A stretch of 64,000 bases of DNA from Microbacterium rhizomatis. Lineage in GTDB: Bacteria; Actinomycetota; Actinomycetes; Actinomycetales; Microbacteriaceae. The position numbers and the translations under genes are program-made. The DNA lies in the NCBI RefSeq assembly GCF_008710745.1, contig NZ_VYSA01000001.1, positions 1,426,001 to 1,490,000 on the forward strand, read 5' to 3'. Shown here in pieces: positions 17,892-26,198 of the stretch; the stretch's first letter is position 1; every line of letters starts with the position of its first letter. The notes under the pieces were generated by a model. That model was not told the origin of the DNA, made no database searches, and saw nothing but the letters and a program-made list of their open reading frames with translations.

Positions 17892-18965
17892 TCACCCCCG
17901 CATGAAACGCCGATACCGTTCGAGTGCTCCGGATGCCTCGACATCCGTCATCGAGCCTCGGATGAGTTGCTCGGCCGACGGATCTGCGTTCAGGCGGGCG
18001 AGCGAATGCGAGTGACTCCAGGTCGCGACGATCTCACCCCGCGCCACGAGGATCGGCCGCATGACTCCGCCCGTCATGACGGCCGGGCCATGCTCGGGCG
18101 CACAGCTGATCGACCGGTCGGCGTACGACAGGTAATACTCCTCGAACGGCGGCAGTGCGAACACCTCGGGCGCGGTCGGATGCCGCCGTGGGAGGTCGCT
18201 CGCGACCCACAGGTCATCATCGATGCGCGTAAGCCGAGGGTCCTCCCCTGCGGCCGCGGTACGCGCCATCCCGATCGGGAGACCGGCCCACCAGGCGAAG
18301 TCCGCGGTTCCGGCCGGGCCGTGCGAAACGATGTAGCGCACGAAGAATTCAGTGAGCGGCTCTTCAGGCGTCCACCGGTCGACGATCCACTCGTCGGCCA
18401 TCATGACGTACTGCTCGCGGCTCGGCGCGCCCTCGCGAGGCACGACAGGGCCCTGCAGGATCGCACCGCGCACCGACAGGGCATACAGCACGTGCACTCC
18501 GCGCTGGTCCCTCGGATCGATGCCGATTCCGCGCAAGAGCTCGAACACCTCGGAGCGGGAGAGTCGATTGCCGCCTGTCAACGCCGACGTGATCGCCGCC
18601 TCGGCGCGCGCCAGCTCGCCGGCACCGAGCCCCAGTCTCCGATGCCGCGACGCCGCTGCGCGGAACTGTCGTTCACCCGTCAGCGCGAGCACCCAGTGCA
18701 GGTGGCGCGACGGGATGATGTGGATCGTGCCGCGCGCCGTCCACGATCGGACGAGGGTGCCGTCATCGAAAGCCGCATCCACCTCCGACAGGGTCGGCTC
18801 GCCCTTCGTGCGGGCAGCGAGCGCCCACCGCCCGCCCCAGAACTCCTGAGCCTGGGTCGCGAGCATGTGCTCGGCAGCAGCGGTGGTGGTCGCGACGGGC
18901 GCCGTGAGCCGGTGCGACCGCAGCCGCATGTCTCGGACGCGCTGTACCGCCTGCGGAGCGCTCAT
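17892..18965 (-). CDS. Winged-helix DNA-binding protein of the AlkZ/YcaQ (HTH_42) family
   Basis: A 357-residue protein of the HTH_42 superfamily: LRSHRLTAP near the N-terminus, then LATQAQEFWGGRWALAAR, RSWTARGTIHIIP (the conserved W/R-G-T-H block) and PPFEEYYLSYADR. The QAQ at about residue 38 corresponds to the catalytic Q-x-Q of AlkZ-type DNA glycosylases, which excise crosslinked or alkylated bases. A DNA-repair role is therefore plausible but not shown. Start: ATG at 18963-18965. Stop codon lies 22 bases before the DUF4436 start chosen here. Confidence 0.85.
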   Translation of the reverse strand: MSAPQAVQRVRDMRLRSHRLTAPVATTTAAAEHMLATQAQEFWGGRWALAARTKGEPTLSEVDAAFDDGTLVRSWTARGTIHIIPSRHLHWVLALTGERQFRAAASRHRRLGLGAGELARAEAAITSALTGGNRLSRSEVFELLRGIGIDPRDQRGVHVLYALSVRGAILQGPVVPREGAPSREQYVMMADEWIVDRWTPEEPLTEFFVRYIVSHGPAGTADFAWWAGLPIGMARTAAAGEDPRLTRIDDDLWVASDLPRRHPTAPEVFALPPFEEYYLSYADRSISCAPEHGPAVMTGGVMRPILVARGEIVATWSHSHSLARLNADPSAEQLIRGSMTDVEASGALERYRRFMRG

Positions 18966-19019
18966 CCGTCGATCATCGCGAATGCCACCGACATCCCGGA
19001 GCCTCCGCGCCTCTGCGGC

Positions 19020-20492
19020 TCAGGCGAAGGGGTTCGGCGTCAGCGTGTACTTCGTCTGGAGGTACTCGTGGATGCCCTCGGCGCCGCCCTCGCGGCCCAG
19101 GCCCGACATCTTCCACCCGCCGAAAGGTGCCGCCGCGTTCGAGACGACACCGACGTTGAGCCCCATCATCCCGGTCTCGAGCCTCTCGATCATGCGCTGG
19201 CCGCGCGCGAGGCTCTCGGTGTACACGTACGAGACGAGTCCGTACTCGGTGTCGTTCGCGAGGCGCACGGCGTCGTCTTCGTCGTCGAACGGCACGATCG
19301 CGAGCACCGGCCCGAAGATCTCCTCGCGGAGGATGTCGCTGCCTGCCTTCACGTCCGTGACCACGGTCGCCTCGTAGAACGTGCCGGCCCGGTCGATCCG
19401 TGATCCGCCCGTGGTGACGACCGCGCCGCGCTTGACGGCGTCATCGACGAGAGCGGATGCTTTGTCCACCGCGGCCTCGTTGATCAGGGGCCCGATCGTC
19501 ACACCGTCCTCGGTTCCGCGGCCGGTCTTGAATCCCGCGACCCGCTCGGTCACTCGCCGGGCGAACTGATCGGCGACCGACCGGTGCACGATGAACCGGT
19601 TCGCCGCCGTGCACGCCTGCCCGATGTTGCGGAACTTCGCCGCGATCGCTCCGTCGACGGCCTTGTCGAGGTCGGCGTCGTCGAAGATCACGAACGGAGC
19701 GTTGCCGCCGAGCTCCATCGAGGTGCGCAGCACGTTCTTCGCGGCCTGCTCCATCAGCTTCTGGCCGACCGGGGTCGACCCGGTGAAAGAGAGCTTCCGC
19801 AGACGCGAGTCGGCGATGATCGGCCCCGACACGGCGCCCGACGTCGAGGTCGTGAACACGTTCACGACGCCCTTGGGCAAGCCCGCGTCCTCCAGGAGCT
19901 TCGCGAACGCCAGTGTGGTGAGCGGAGTGAGTTCGGCCGGCTTGATGACGACCGTGCACCCTGCGGCCAGGGCGGGCGCGATCTTGCGGGTCGCCATCGC
20001 GAGCGGGAAGTTCCACGGCGTGATGAGGAAGCACGGGCCGACGGGGTGCTGCGAGACGATCATCCGGCCGGTGCCTTCGGGGTTCGCGCCGTACCGGCCC
20101 TGGATGCGGGCGGCCTCTTCACTGAACCAGCGCAGGAACTCGCCCCCGTACGCGACCTCGCCGCGCGCCTCGGCGAGCGGCTTTCCCATCTCGAGTGTCA
20201 TCAGCAACGCGAAGTCCTCTTTGCGCTCCTGCAGCAGATCGAATGTGCGGCGCAGGATCTCGCCGCGCTCACGAGCCGGCGTCGCCGCCCACGATGCCTG
20301 CGCCGCGACCGCCGCATCGAGCGCCCTCATGCCGTCTTCCGGGCTCGCGTCCGCGATCGTCCGGATGACCTTGCCCGTCGCGGGGTCGAAGACGTCGAGC
20401 GTGCGACCGTCGGCCGCGTCCACCCATTCCCCGCCGATGAAGAGTCCTGCCGGCACAGCCGCCAGCAGCGCGGATTCACGGGTGTCGGTCAT
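19020..20492 (-). CDS. gabD: Succinate-semialdehyde dehydrogenase (NAD(P)-dependent)
   Basis: A 490-residue aldehyde dehydrogenase. The cofactor pocket shows ITPWNFPLAM and VVIKPAELTP, the general base is E260 in SMELGGNAPF, and the nucleophile C294 in NIGQACTAANRF. FTGSTPVG and the end PFGGWKMSGLGREGG complete the family pattern. Overall wording is closest to GabD, which oxidises succinate semialdehyde to succinate in GABA breakdown; a broader aldehyde range cannot be excluded. The ATG at 20490-20492 has AGGAGG seven bases upstream; an in-frame start 18 bases further out is possible. Monocistronic in appearance; no gabT nearby. Confidence 0.88.
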   Translation of the reverse strand: MTDTRESALLAAVPAGLFIGGEWVDAADGRTLDVFDPATGKVIRTIADASPEDGMRALDAAVAAQASWAATPARERGEILRRTFDLLQERKEDFALLMTLEMGKPLAEARGEVAYGGEFLRWFSEEAARIQGRYGANPEGTGRMIVSQHPVGPCFLITPWNFPLAMATRKIAPALAAGCTVVIKPAELTPLTTLAFAKLLEDAGLPKGVVNVFTTSTSGAVSGPIIADSRLRKLSFTGSTPVGQKLMEQAAKNVLRTSMELGGNAPFVIFDDADLDKAVDGAIAAKFRNIGQACTAANRFIVHRSVADQFARRVTERVAGFKTGRGTEDGVTIGPLINEAAVDKASALVDDAVKRGAVVTTGGSRIDRAGTFYEATVVTDVKAGSDILREEIFGPVLAIVPFDDEDDAVRLANDTEYGLVSYVYTESLARGQRMIERLETGMMGLNVGVVSNAAAPFGGWKMSGLGREGGAEGIHEYLQTKYTLTPNPFA

Positions 20493-20576
20493 GTGGGGGC
20501 CTCCTCGCACACGGATGCTTCGGCATCCGCTCTGGACGTGTCGTGCTCATTCTGCCGCCCGCGCCTCTCCGCGCCG

Positions 20577-20663
20577 ATGGACGCGCGGTACAAGATGCCG
20601 GAGCGTTTGTACGAGTTGGATACCCCGCGCGAGAAATTGCCGTGGCATGAAGAGGCCCCTTAA
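20577..20663 (+). CDS. Very small open frame, possible gene remnant (28 aa)
   Basis: ATG at 20577 to TAA at 20661-20663, encoding a 28-residue peptide that includes RYKMPERLYELDTPREK and ends PWHEEAP. Composition is soluble and charged, with less G/C-biased third positions than neighbours (TTG, AAA, GAT), unlike a chance shadow frame. No Shine-Dalgarno was seen and I do not recognise it. It may be the stump of a lost gene or a real microprotein. Its stop overlaps the AT-rich promoter motif of the next gene. Confidence 0.3.
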   Translation: MDARYKMPERLYELDTPREKLPWHEEAP

Positions 20664-20674
20664 TATATTGGTAT
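20660..20674 (+). promoter_or_regulatory. Shared AT-rich element, copy upstream of the small secreted protein
   Basis: TTAATATATTGGTATT resembles the elements in front of the NHL and Rhs genes (consensus about YCAGTATATTGG). TATATT within it could be the -10 box, giving a leader of about 25 bases before the ATG at 20699. Confidence 0.45.
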
Positions 20675-20698
20675 TCCCTACAGAAAGTTGGTGCATAC

Positions 20699-20911
20699 AT
20701 GAAACGTCGAAGCGCGCTTGTTCTTGCAGGTGTGATGCTCCCGGGCCTCGTCGCCAGTATCGTCCTCCCCTCCGCGGCGCAGGCCGCGCCGCTCGAGACC
20801 GCGCCGTCTGTCGCGATCGCGGCGGACGACCGAGCCCCGGCCCCGGAAATCGGTTGGGACTTCACGTTCGGCAGCGGCTCGCAAGCTCCTCTTCTCCCTC
20901 CGTCCGAATAG
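20699..20911 (+). CDS. Small secreted protein
   Basis: A 70-residue precursor. Residues 1-29 are a clear Sec signal peptide: MKRR, a hydrophobic core (ALVLAGVMLPGLVASIVL), then SAAQA as cleavage site. The mature part is about 41 residues, acidic and Pro-rich, without cysteines (DDRAPAPEIGWDFTFGSG, ending PLLPPSE). I do not recognise a family. It has its own promoter-like element and its own terminator hairpin (20920-20968), so it is expressed alone. The shared upstream motif links it to the NHL surface-protein genes downstream. It could be an exported peptide signal or a small wall component; neither is shown. Confidence 0.65.
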   Translation: MKRRSALVLAGVMLPGLVASIVLPSAAQAAPLETAPSVAIAADDRAPAPEIGWDFTFGSGSQAPLLPPSE

Positions 20912-20919
20912 GCCCGCGC

Positions 20920-20968
20920 CCGCAGAGCGCACCTCGCCCGACCCGGTCGCGGTAGGTGCACTCTGCGG
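20920..20968. terminator. Hairpin after the small secreted protein
   Basis: CCGCAGAGCGCACCT (20920-20934) pairs with AGGTGCACTCTGCGG (20954-20968) with one mismatch in 15; loop of 19 bases. It starts nine bases after the stop codon. Confidence 0.65.
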
Positions 20969-21012
20969 ATCCTGTTATGGCGACAGTTCGATATCGCATT
21001 CACCCTTTTTGA

Positions 21013-21031
21013 TATATCAGTATAGTATTGG
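21013..21031 (+). promoter_or_regulatory. Shared AT-rich element / promoter of NHL protein 1
   Basis: TATATCAGTATAGTATTGG ends three bases before the ATG at 21035. TATAGT (21021-21026) as a -10 box would start transcription at the ATG itself, giving a leaderless message; no Shine-Dalgarno is present. Confidence 0.5.
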
Positions 21032-21034
21032 TGA

Positions 21035-22807
21035 ATGCGCTTCTCTGTGAAATTGCGAATGCTGTCGGGCGCCACGGTCGCGGCCATTGCGGGCGTCGTG
21101 CTCGTCGGCGGGGGGTGGATTTCCGGTGCCGACCAGGCATCGGCCGCCGCACCACCCGTATACACCTACATCACGGACCTATCCAACGATCGAGTGGTGA
21201 AGGTCGCCCCGGACGGCGCGCAGGTGACCGTGGCTTCCGGCCTGAGCTATCCAGCGGGCGTAGCAGTGGACAGCTCTGGAGACGTGTACATCGCCGACAC
21301 GGGTCACGACCGCGTGGTGAAGGTCGCCGCGGACGGCACGCAGACCTCTTTTGGTTCTGGCCTCCACCATCCCTACGGAGTTGCCGTAGACGGATCCGGG
21401 ATGATCTACATCGCCGACTCCGACAATGGCCGCGTGGTGAAGGTCGCCCCGGACGGCAGCCAGACCATCGTGGCTTCTGGACTGAGCAGCCCGTTCTTCG
21501 GCGTCGCGGTGGACCCATCAGGAACCGTTTACGTCGCTGATACACACAACAGCCGAGTTCTGAAGGTCGCCACGGACGGCAGTCAGAGCAGCGTCGGCTC
21601 CGGCCTGAGCGCTCCGTCGGGGGTCGCGGTCGATGGATCCGGGGCCGTGTACATCGCCGACATGGAAAACCCCGAGATAGTGAAGTACGCCGCAGGCAGC
21701 GGACAAACCTATGTGGGTTCAGCTCTGGGTCGCCCATTCGGTGTGGCGGTGGATGCGTCCGGATCGGTCTATGTCACTGACACCGATCTTCTGCGAGTCG
21801 TGAAGATCGCTGCGGATGGACGTCAAACCACCATCGGCAGAGGCCTGAGCCAACCGTTTGGAGTAGCAGCGGGGGTGTCCGCGCCGGTAGAAGTGACCGG
21901 GGTCGCTCCCGCGGCGGCACCGGGTGTGGGGTACTCCTTCACCTACGGCAGGCGGGGCATCCCGCTCCCTCAGCTTTCGGTGACCTCGGGCTCCCTCCCG
22001 GCGGGCCTCGCCCTCTCCGCAGACGGGGTGCTCTCCGGAACGCCCACCCAAGCCGGCTCCTTTGCGTTCACCATCACGGCCTCCAACGGAGTGGACCCCG
22101 ACGTATCCTTCCCTGAAACGCTCGACGTCACCGCCGCGCCGACACTCACCGGCAACCCGCCGGGAGCAGTCACCGGGACCGCATACTCCTACCCGTTCAC
22201 CACCACCGGAACCCCCACCCCGACCACCTCGATCACTGCGGGTTCCCTCCCGCCAGGCCTCACCCTCTCCGCAGACGGAGTCCTGTCCGGAACACCCACC
22301 CAGACCGGAACCTTCGCGTTCACCCTCACCGCCTCCAACGGCACCGAACCCGACGCCACCCTCCCCCTCACACTCGACGTCACCGCCGCCCCGACGCTCA
22401 CCGGCAACCCGCCGGGAGCAGTCACCGGAACCGCATACTCCTACCCGTTCACCACCACCGGAACCCCCAACCCGACCACCTCGATCACTGCGGGTTCCCT
22501 CCCGCCAGGCCTCACCCTCTCCGCAGACGGAGTCCTGTCCGGAACACCCACCCAGACCGGCTCCTTCGCGTTCACCCTCACCGCCTCCAACGGCACCGAA
22601 CCCGACGCCACCCTCCCCCTCACACTCGACGTCACCGCCGCGCCGATCATCCCGGGCAACACACCGGTCATCCCGAGCGGCGGCTTGGCTGCCACCGGCT
22701 CGAGCGGCACCCCCTGGCCGGCAATCACCGGGGGACTCCTCCTCACCGCTATCGGAGCCGCCCTCTTCCGCGGACCCCTTCGGCGACACAAGCGGACGTC
22801 ACGGTGA
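21035..22807 (+). CDS. LAxTG wall-anchored NHL beta-propeller / He_PIG protein 1
   Basis: A 590-residue surface protein. Signal peptide 1-38 (hydrophobic core ATVAAIAGVVLVGGGW, end ASAAA). Residues about 43-290 hold six NHL repeats of about 40 residues with the pattern GVAVDGSGxVYIADxxNxRVVKVAxDG, expected to form a six-bladed propeller as in the sensor domain of mycobacterial PknD. Three He_PIG Ig-like domains of 84 residues follow (SLPPGLTLSADGVLSGTPTQ). The tail is LAATG (551-555), a hydrophobic helix and RRHKR, a sorting signal of the LAxTG type used by class E sortases. First of four paralogues; probably binds a surface ligand. Ligand unknown. Confidence 0.88.
   Translation: MRFSVKLRMLSGATVAAIAGVVLVGGGWISGADQASAAAPPVYTYITDLSNDRVVKVAPDGAQVTVASGLSYPAGVAVDSSGDVYIADTGHDRVVKVAADGTQTSFGSGLHHPYGVAVDGSGMIYIADSDNGRVVKVAPDGSQTIVASGLSSPFFGVAVDPSGTVYVADTHNSRVLKVATDGSQSSVGSGLSAPSGVAVDGSGAVYIADMENPEIVKYAAGSGQTYVGSALGRPFGVAVDASGSVYVTDTDLLRVVKIAADGRQTTIGRGLSQPFGVAAGVSAPVEVTGVAPAAAPGVGYSFTYGRRGIPLPQLSVTSGSLPAGLALSADGVLSGTPTQAGSFAFTITASNGVDPDVSFPETLDVTAAPTLTGNPPGAVTGTAYSYPFTTTGTPTPTTSITAGSLPPGLTLSADGVLSGTPTQTGTFAFTLTASNGTEPDATLPLTLDVTAAPTLTGNPPGAVTGTAYSYPFTTTGTPNPTTSITAGSLPPGLTLSADGVLSGTPTQTGSFAFTLTASNGTEPDATLPLTLDVTAAPIIPGNTPVIPSGGLAATGSSGTPWPAITGGLLLTAIGAALFRGPLRRHKRTSR
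22121..22624 (+). repeat. Two near-identical 252-bp tandem units (He_PIG domains)
   Basis: CTCGACGTCACCGCC recurs at 22121, 22373 and 22625, exactly 252 bases (84 codons) apart, and the two full units between these points differ at only a handful of bases. This is a recent in-frame domain duplication inside NHL protein 1. Confidence 0.85.
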
Positions 22808-22811
22808 AGGG

Positions 22812-22840
22812 GGTCAGCACTGAAAACCCCAGTGCCGACC
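22812..22840. terminator. Hairpin after NHL protein 1
   Basis: GGTCAGCACTG (22812-22822) pairs with CAGTGCCGACC (22830-22840), one mismatch, loop AAAACCC. It begins four bases after the stop, between two converging genes. Confidence 0.6.
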
Positions 22841-22953
22841 GCTCTCTCCCCTGCCGATCCATTCCCCGCGCCTCGCTCGGTCGATGAACGGGGCCCCCGG
22901 GGCACCGGGTCTTACGCGGAATGAGATCTTTCGGCTGCTGAGCAGTCCGCCGT

Positions 22954-24153
22954 TCAGTCGCCGGCCGGCAGCACCACCCAGACGCTCGCGCCACCGAGCA
23001 CAGAATCTTCGATGCCGATTCGACCCCCGTGCGACTCCACGATCCTGTTGCAGGTGGACAGGCCGATCCCAAGGCCCGGGGCCCCAGCATCCGAACCCCG
23101 CTCCATGAGCTCGAAGACGCGGTCGCGATCGGTGAGGGGAACACCGGGGCCATCGTCGTCGACGGTGATGCGCCACCCGCCCGCAAACATGCGTGCCGTC
23201 ACCTCGATGCGCGGCGCCCGGCCGCCCTCGGCACTGAACTTCACCGCGTTGCCGACGAGATTCTGCACGAGGGCGCGAAGGAGAGTGGGGTCGCCGGTGA
23301 CTTCGACCGACGCATCCACCACGACCCGCGCGCCGGCCTGCGTGAGCGCGGCGTCAAGGTCTTCGAGCACAGCGCGGACGACCTGCTCGAGGTCGACCGG
23401 CACGCGCCGGGGCTTCGCGCCGCCCACACGGGCGTAGTCCAGGAGATCGGAGACCATCATGCTCATCCGATCCGCGGCCGATTCGGCGCGGGCGAGGCTC
23501 CGCGCGGCATGCGGGGCGTTCACCATCTCGGGGCTGTCTGCGGCGAGCTCGAGGAACCCGGAGAGGGCGGTGAGCGGGTTACGCAGGTCGTGGCTCACCT
23601 GGAGGGCGAAGCGCTCGAGTTGCTGGTTCGACTCTCCGAGTTCGCGCGTGAGTCGGCGCAGCTCCAAGACCTCCGCCACCTGATGTGCCAGAAGATCGAG
23701 CGCGCGGCTGTGCTCGGCGGTGAGATCGCCGGTGTCTTCATCGAAGACACACAACGTGCCGATCGCAACCCCCGCCGGCGTGACAACGGGGCTCGACGCG
23801 TAGAAGCGCACCTGCGCGATCTCCCCCGTCACGAACGGGTTGAGCGCGAAACGATCATCTTCACGGGCATCCGGAACCACGACGAGACCGGGATGCTCCA
23901 GCACGACGGCGCACATCGAGTCCTCGCGCTCGCAGGTGGCAGGAGTGAAGCCGACTGACGCGACCTGATGCTGGAACCGGTCGTCGATGATGTTGATGAC
24001 CGCGGTCGAGACCCCGCAGATCGTCGAGGCGAGCTGTACGAGACCCTGCAGATCCAGGAGAGGCGGCTCGCCGATCAGCGCATAGTCGGCGATCGCGTTC
24101 ACCCGCGCGGCGTCGGCTGCAGTCGTCACGCTGGTCCCCCCGATCACACGCAT
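22954..24153 (-). CDS. Soluble GAF-domain sensor histidine kinase
   Basis: A 399-residue kinase with no membrane segment. Residues 25-165 form a GAF domain (QLASTICGVSTAVINIIDD, ASSPVVTPAGVAIGTLCVFDE) of the type found in light, redox or small-molecule sensors. The dimerisation/phosphoacceptor region follows with H188 in VSHDLRNPLTALSGF. The HATPase part has the N box NLVGNAVKFS, DDDGPGV and GLGIGLSTCNRI. No response regulator is adjacent, so it is an orphan kinase. It interrupts the row of NHL genes: convergent with protein 1, divergent from protein 2. Start ATG 24151-24153; a GTG at 24127-24129 behind a G-rich stretch is a good alternative. Confidence 0.9.
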   Translation of the reverse strand: MRVIGGTSVTTAADAARVNAIADYALIGEPPLLDLQGLVQLASTICGVSTAVINIIDDRFQHQVASVGFTPATCEREDSMCAVVLEHPGLVVVPDAREDDRFALNPFVTGEIAQVRFYASSPVVTPAGVAIGTLCVFDEDTGDLTAEHSRALDLLAHQVAEVLELRRLTRELGESNQQLERFALQVSHDLRNPLTALSGFLELAADSPEMVNAPHAARSLARAESAADRMSMMVSDLLDYARVGGAKPRRVPVDLEQVVRAVLEDLDAALTQAGARVVVDASVEVTGDPTLLRALVQNLVGNAVKFSAEGGRAPRIEVTARMFAGGWRITVDDDGPGVPLTDRDRVFELMERGSDAGAPGLGIGLSTCNRIVESHGGRIGIEDSVLGGASVWVVLPAGD

Positions 24154-24255
24154 CAGACGGATTCACATTATCGGTTCGCGGGTGGCGAGAACGACTCGGC
24201 GAGGAAGCCTACCGAAGATCCTGTAACTCAGCATACTCACATTTTGGATTAGCGG

Positions 24256-24270
24256 TATACCAGTGTATTG
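24256..24270 (+). promoter_or_regulatory. Shared AT-rich element / promoter of NHL protein 2
   Basis: TATACCAGTGTATTG matches the protein 1 element apart from a 3-base deletion. TATTGT (24266-24271) as a -10 box puts the start at the GTG at 24278, again suggesting a leaderless message. Confidence 0.5.
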
Positions 24271-24277
24271 TTGACGA

Positions 24278-26038
24278 GTGCGCTTATCTTTGAATTTTCG
24301 TTTGATGTCGGGTGTGACAGTCGCGGCCATCGCGAGTGCTCTGCTGATCGGTGGCGGCTGGGCGTCCGGTGCTGACCGCGCGTTCGCCGAGACACCGGCC
24401 ACCTACACGTACATCGCCGACACGAACAACAATCGCGTGGTGAAGCTCGCCCCGGACGGCCGTCAAACCACGGTGGGCTCAGGTCTGACCTTTCCGTCAG
24501 GGGTGGCGGTCGATGAATCCGGCCAGGTGTATATCGCCGACACGTTCAACAGTCGCGTCGTGAAGGTCGCCGCCGATGGCAGTCAAACCACGGTGACTTC
24601 CGACCTCAGCCGCCCATTCGGCGTCGCAGTCGACGCGTCCGGGGCGGTCTACATCGCCGACACCGACATGTGGCGTGTGGTGAAGATCGCGACGGATGGC
24701 ACGCCGACCACTGTCGGTACCGGCCTGCGCTATCCCTACGGAGTGGCGGTTGACCAAGCTGGGGCGGTCTACATCGCCGACTCCGGTAATCACCGCGTAC
24801 TGAAGGTCGCGTCGGATGGCACGGAGACGACCGTGGGCACCGACTTGAACTATCCGCAAGCAGTAGCGGTGGATGACTCCGGGACGGTGTACATCGCTGA
24901 CCAAGAAGCCAGCCAGGTGGTGAAGGTCGCGCCGGATGGCAGCCAAACATACGTGGGGATGGGCGTGAACCATCCGTTCGGAGTTGCGGTAGACGACTCG
25001 GGGGCCGTGTACATCGCCAATACCTCCGAGAGTCAGGTGTTGAAGATCGCGGCGGATGGCGTTCAAACCACCGTCGGTGACGGCCTGGCCGCTCCGGAGG
25101 GTGTCGCACCCGGGGTGTCTGCGCCAGTACAGGTGACAGGTGTCGCTCCTGCCGGCACGACGGGCGTGGAGTATTCCTTCACGTACACCAGGCAAGGAAT
25201 CCCGCTGCCCGATCTTTCCGTGACGGCAGGTGCTCTTCCGCCCGGGCTGTCCCTCTCCGCGGACGGAGTTCTCTCCGGAACACCCACCCAGGGCGGAACC
25301 TTCACGTTCACCATCACAGGCTCGAACGGAGTCGACCCCGACGTTACGCTCCCGGTCACACTGGATGTCAACGCGGCTCCGACCATCGCCGGCAGCCCGC
25401 CACCGGCCGTCGCCGGGGAGGCATACTCGTTCCCGTTCACCACATCCGGGTTCCCCGCACCCGACATCTCCCTCACTGCGGGCTCCCTGCCGCCTGGCCT
25501 GTCACTCTCGGTGGACGGAGTGCTGTCAGGAACACCCACCCAAGCCGGCACCTTTGAATTCACCGTCACCGCATCCAACGGCTTTGATCCGGACGCATCC
25601 CTCCCGGTATCGATCGAAGTGAGCACCACGCCGACCATCGCGGGGAGTCCGCCGGCAGCCGTGACGGGAACGGCATATGCATACCCGTTCACAACCTCCG
25701 GATTCCCCGCACCCCACGTCTCGCTGACCGCAGGCTCTCTCCCGCCCGGGCTCACCCTCGCGGCAGACGGAACGCTCTCCGGAACCCCGACGCAAACCGG
25801 ATCGTTCGCATTCACCGTCACCGCGTCCAACGGAACCGCGCCGGACGCCTCGCTTCCGGTCACGTTGAACGTCAATGCCGCACCGGTCATCCCGAGCAGC
25901 ACCCCGAGCGGCACCTTAGCGACCACCGGATCAAGCGGCACCCCCTTGCTCGTGGTCGCAGCAGGACTCCTCCTCACCGCCGCCGGAGCCACGCTCACCG
26001 CCGGACGCCTCCGTCGACGCCAGCACCCTTCCCGCTGA
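24278..26038 (+). CDS. LAxTG wall-anchored NHL beta-propeller / He_PIG protein 2
   Basis: A 586-residue paralogue of protein 1. Start is GTG (no Shine-Dalgarno). Signal peptide 1-37 (VTVAAIASALLIGGGW, end AFAE). Six NHL repeats cover about residues 42-288, each with AVYIADTxNxRVVKVA wording. Three He_PIG domains follow (from VTGVAPAGTTGVEYSFTY). The sorting tail has LATTG at 547-551, a hydrophobic helix (LLVVAAGLLLTAAGATL) and RLRRR. Expected to be exported and joined to peptidoglycan by a class E sortase. The 42-residue tail has the same spacing in all four paralogues. Followed by a strong hairpin, so it is a single-gene unit. Confidence 0.88.
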   Translation: MRLSLNFRLMSGVTVAAIASALLIGGGWASGADRAFAETPATYTYIADTNNNRVVKLAPDGRQTTVGSGLTFPSGVAVDESGQVYIADTFNSRVVKVAADGSQTTVTSDLSRPFGVAVDASGAVYIADTDMWRVVKIATDGTPTTVGTGLRYPYGVAVDQAGAVYIADSGNHRVLKVASDGTETTVGTDLNYPQAVAVDDSGTVYIADQEASQVVKVAPDGSQTYVGMGVNHPFGVAVDDSGAVYIANTSESQVLKIAADGVQTTVGDGLAAPEGVAPGVSAPVQVTGVAPAGTTGVEYSFTYTRQGIPLPDLSVTAGALPPGLSLSADGVLSGTPTQGGTFTFTITGSNGVDPDVTLPVTLDVNAAPTIAGSPPPAVAGEAYSFPFTTSGFPAPDISLTAGSLPPGLSLSVDGVLSGTPTQAGTFEFTVTASNGFDPDASLPVSIEVSTTPTIAGSPPAAVTGTAYAYPFTTSGFPAPHVSLTAGSLPPGLTLAADGTLSGTPTQTGSFAFTVTASNGTAPDASLPVTLNVNAAPVIPSSTPSGTLATTGSSGTPLLVVAAGLLLTAAGATLTAGRLRRRQHPSR

Positions 26039-26048
26039 TCAGAACTCC

Positions 26049-26084
26049 TCGATGCGCGACCGGCGACCGCCGGTCGCGCATCGA
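26049..26084. terminator. Strong hairpin after NHL protein 2
   Basis: A perfect 16-bp stem: TCGATGCGCGACCGGC (26049-26064) with GCCGGTCGCGCATCGA (26069-26084), loop GACC. Eleven bases after the stop codon. Confidence 0.8.
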
Positions 26085-26151
26085 ACTCTCGCGACTGCAC
26101 ACCATGAATAGGGCCGCCATCTCGAAGCAGAATCCCGAAGCAATCCGCAAC

Positions 26152-26166
26152 ACATCAGAATATTGG
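26152..26166 (+). promoter_or_regulatory. Shared AT-rich element upstream of NHL protein 3
   Basis: ACATCAGAATATTGG, matching the shared TCAGTATATTGG pattern with one change. It lies 33 bases before the ATG at 26199, further away than in proteins 1 and 2. Confidence 0.45.
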
Positions 26167-26198
26167 AATTTCAGTTTGCGCGTATCTGGAGGTAATCT

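Noticed and set aside
21180..21860. Regular repeats of about 120 bases in the NHL genes considered as a CRISPR-like array
   Set aside because: The repeats are coding, degenerate and in frame; they are beta-propeller blades.
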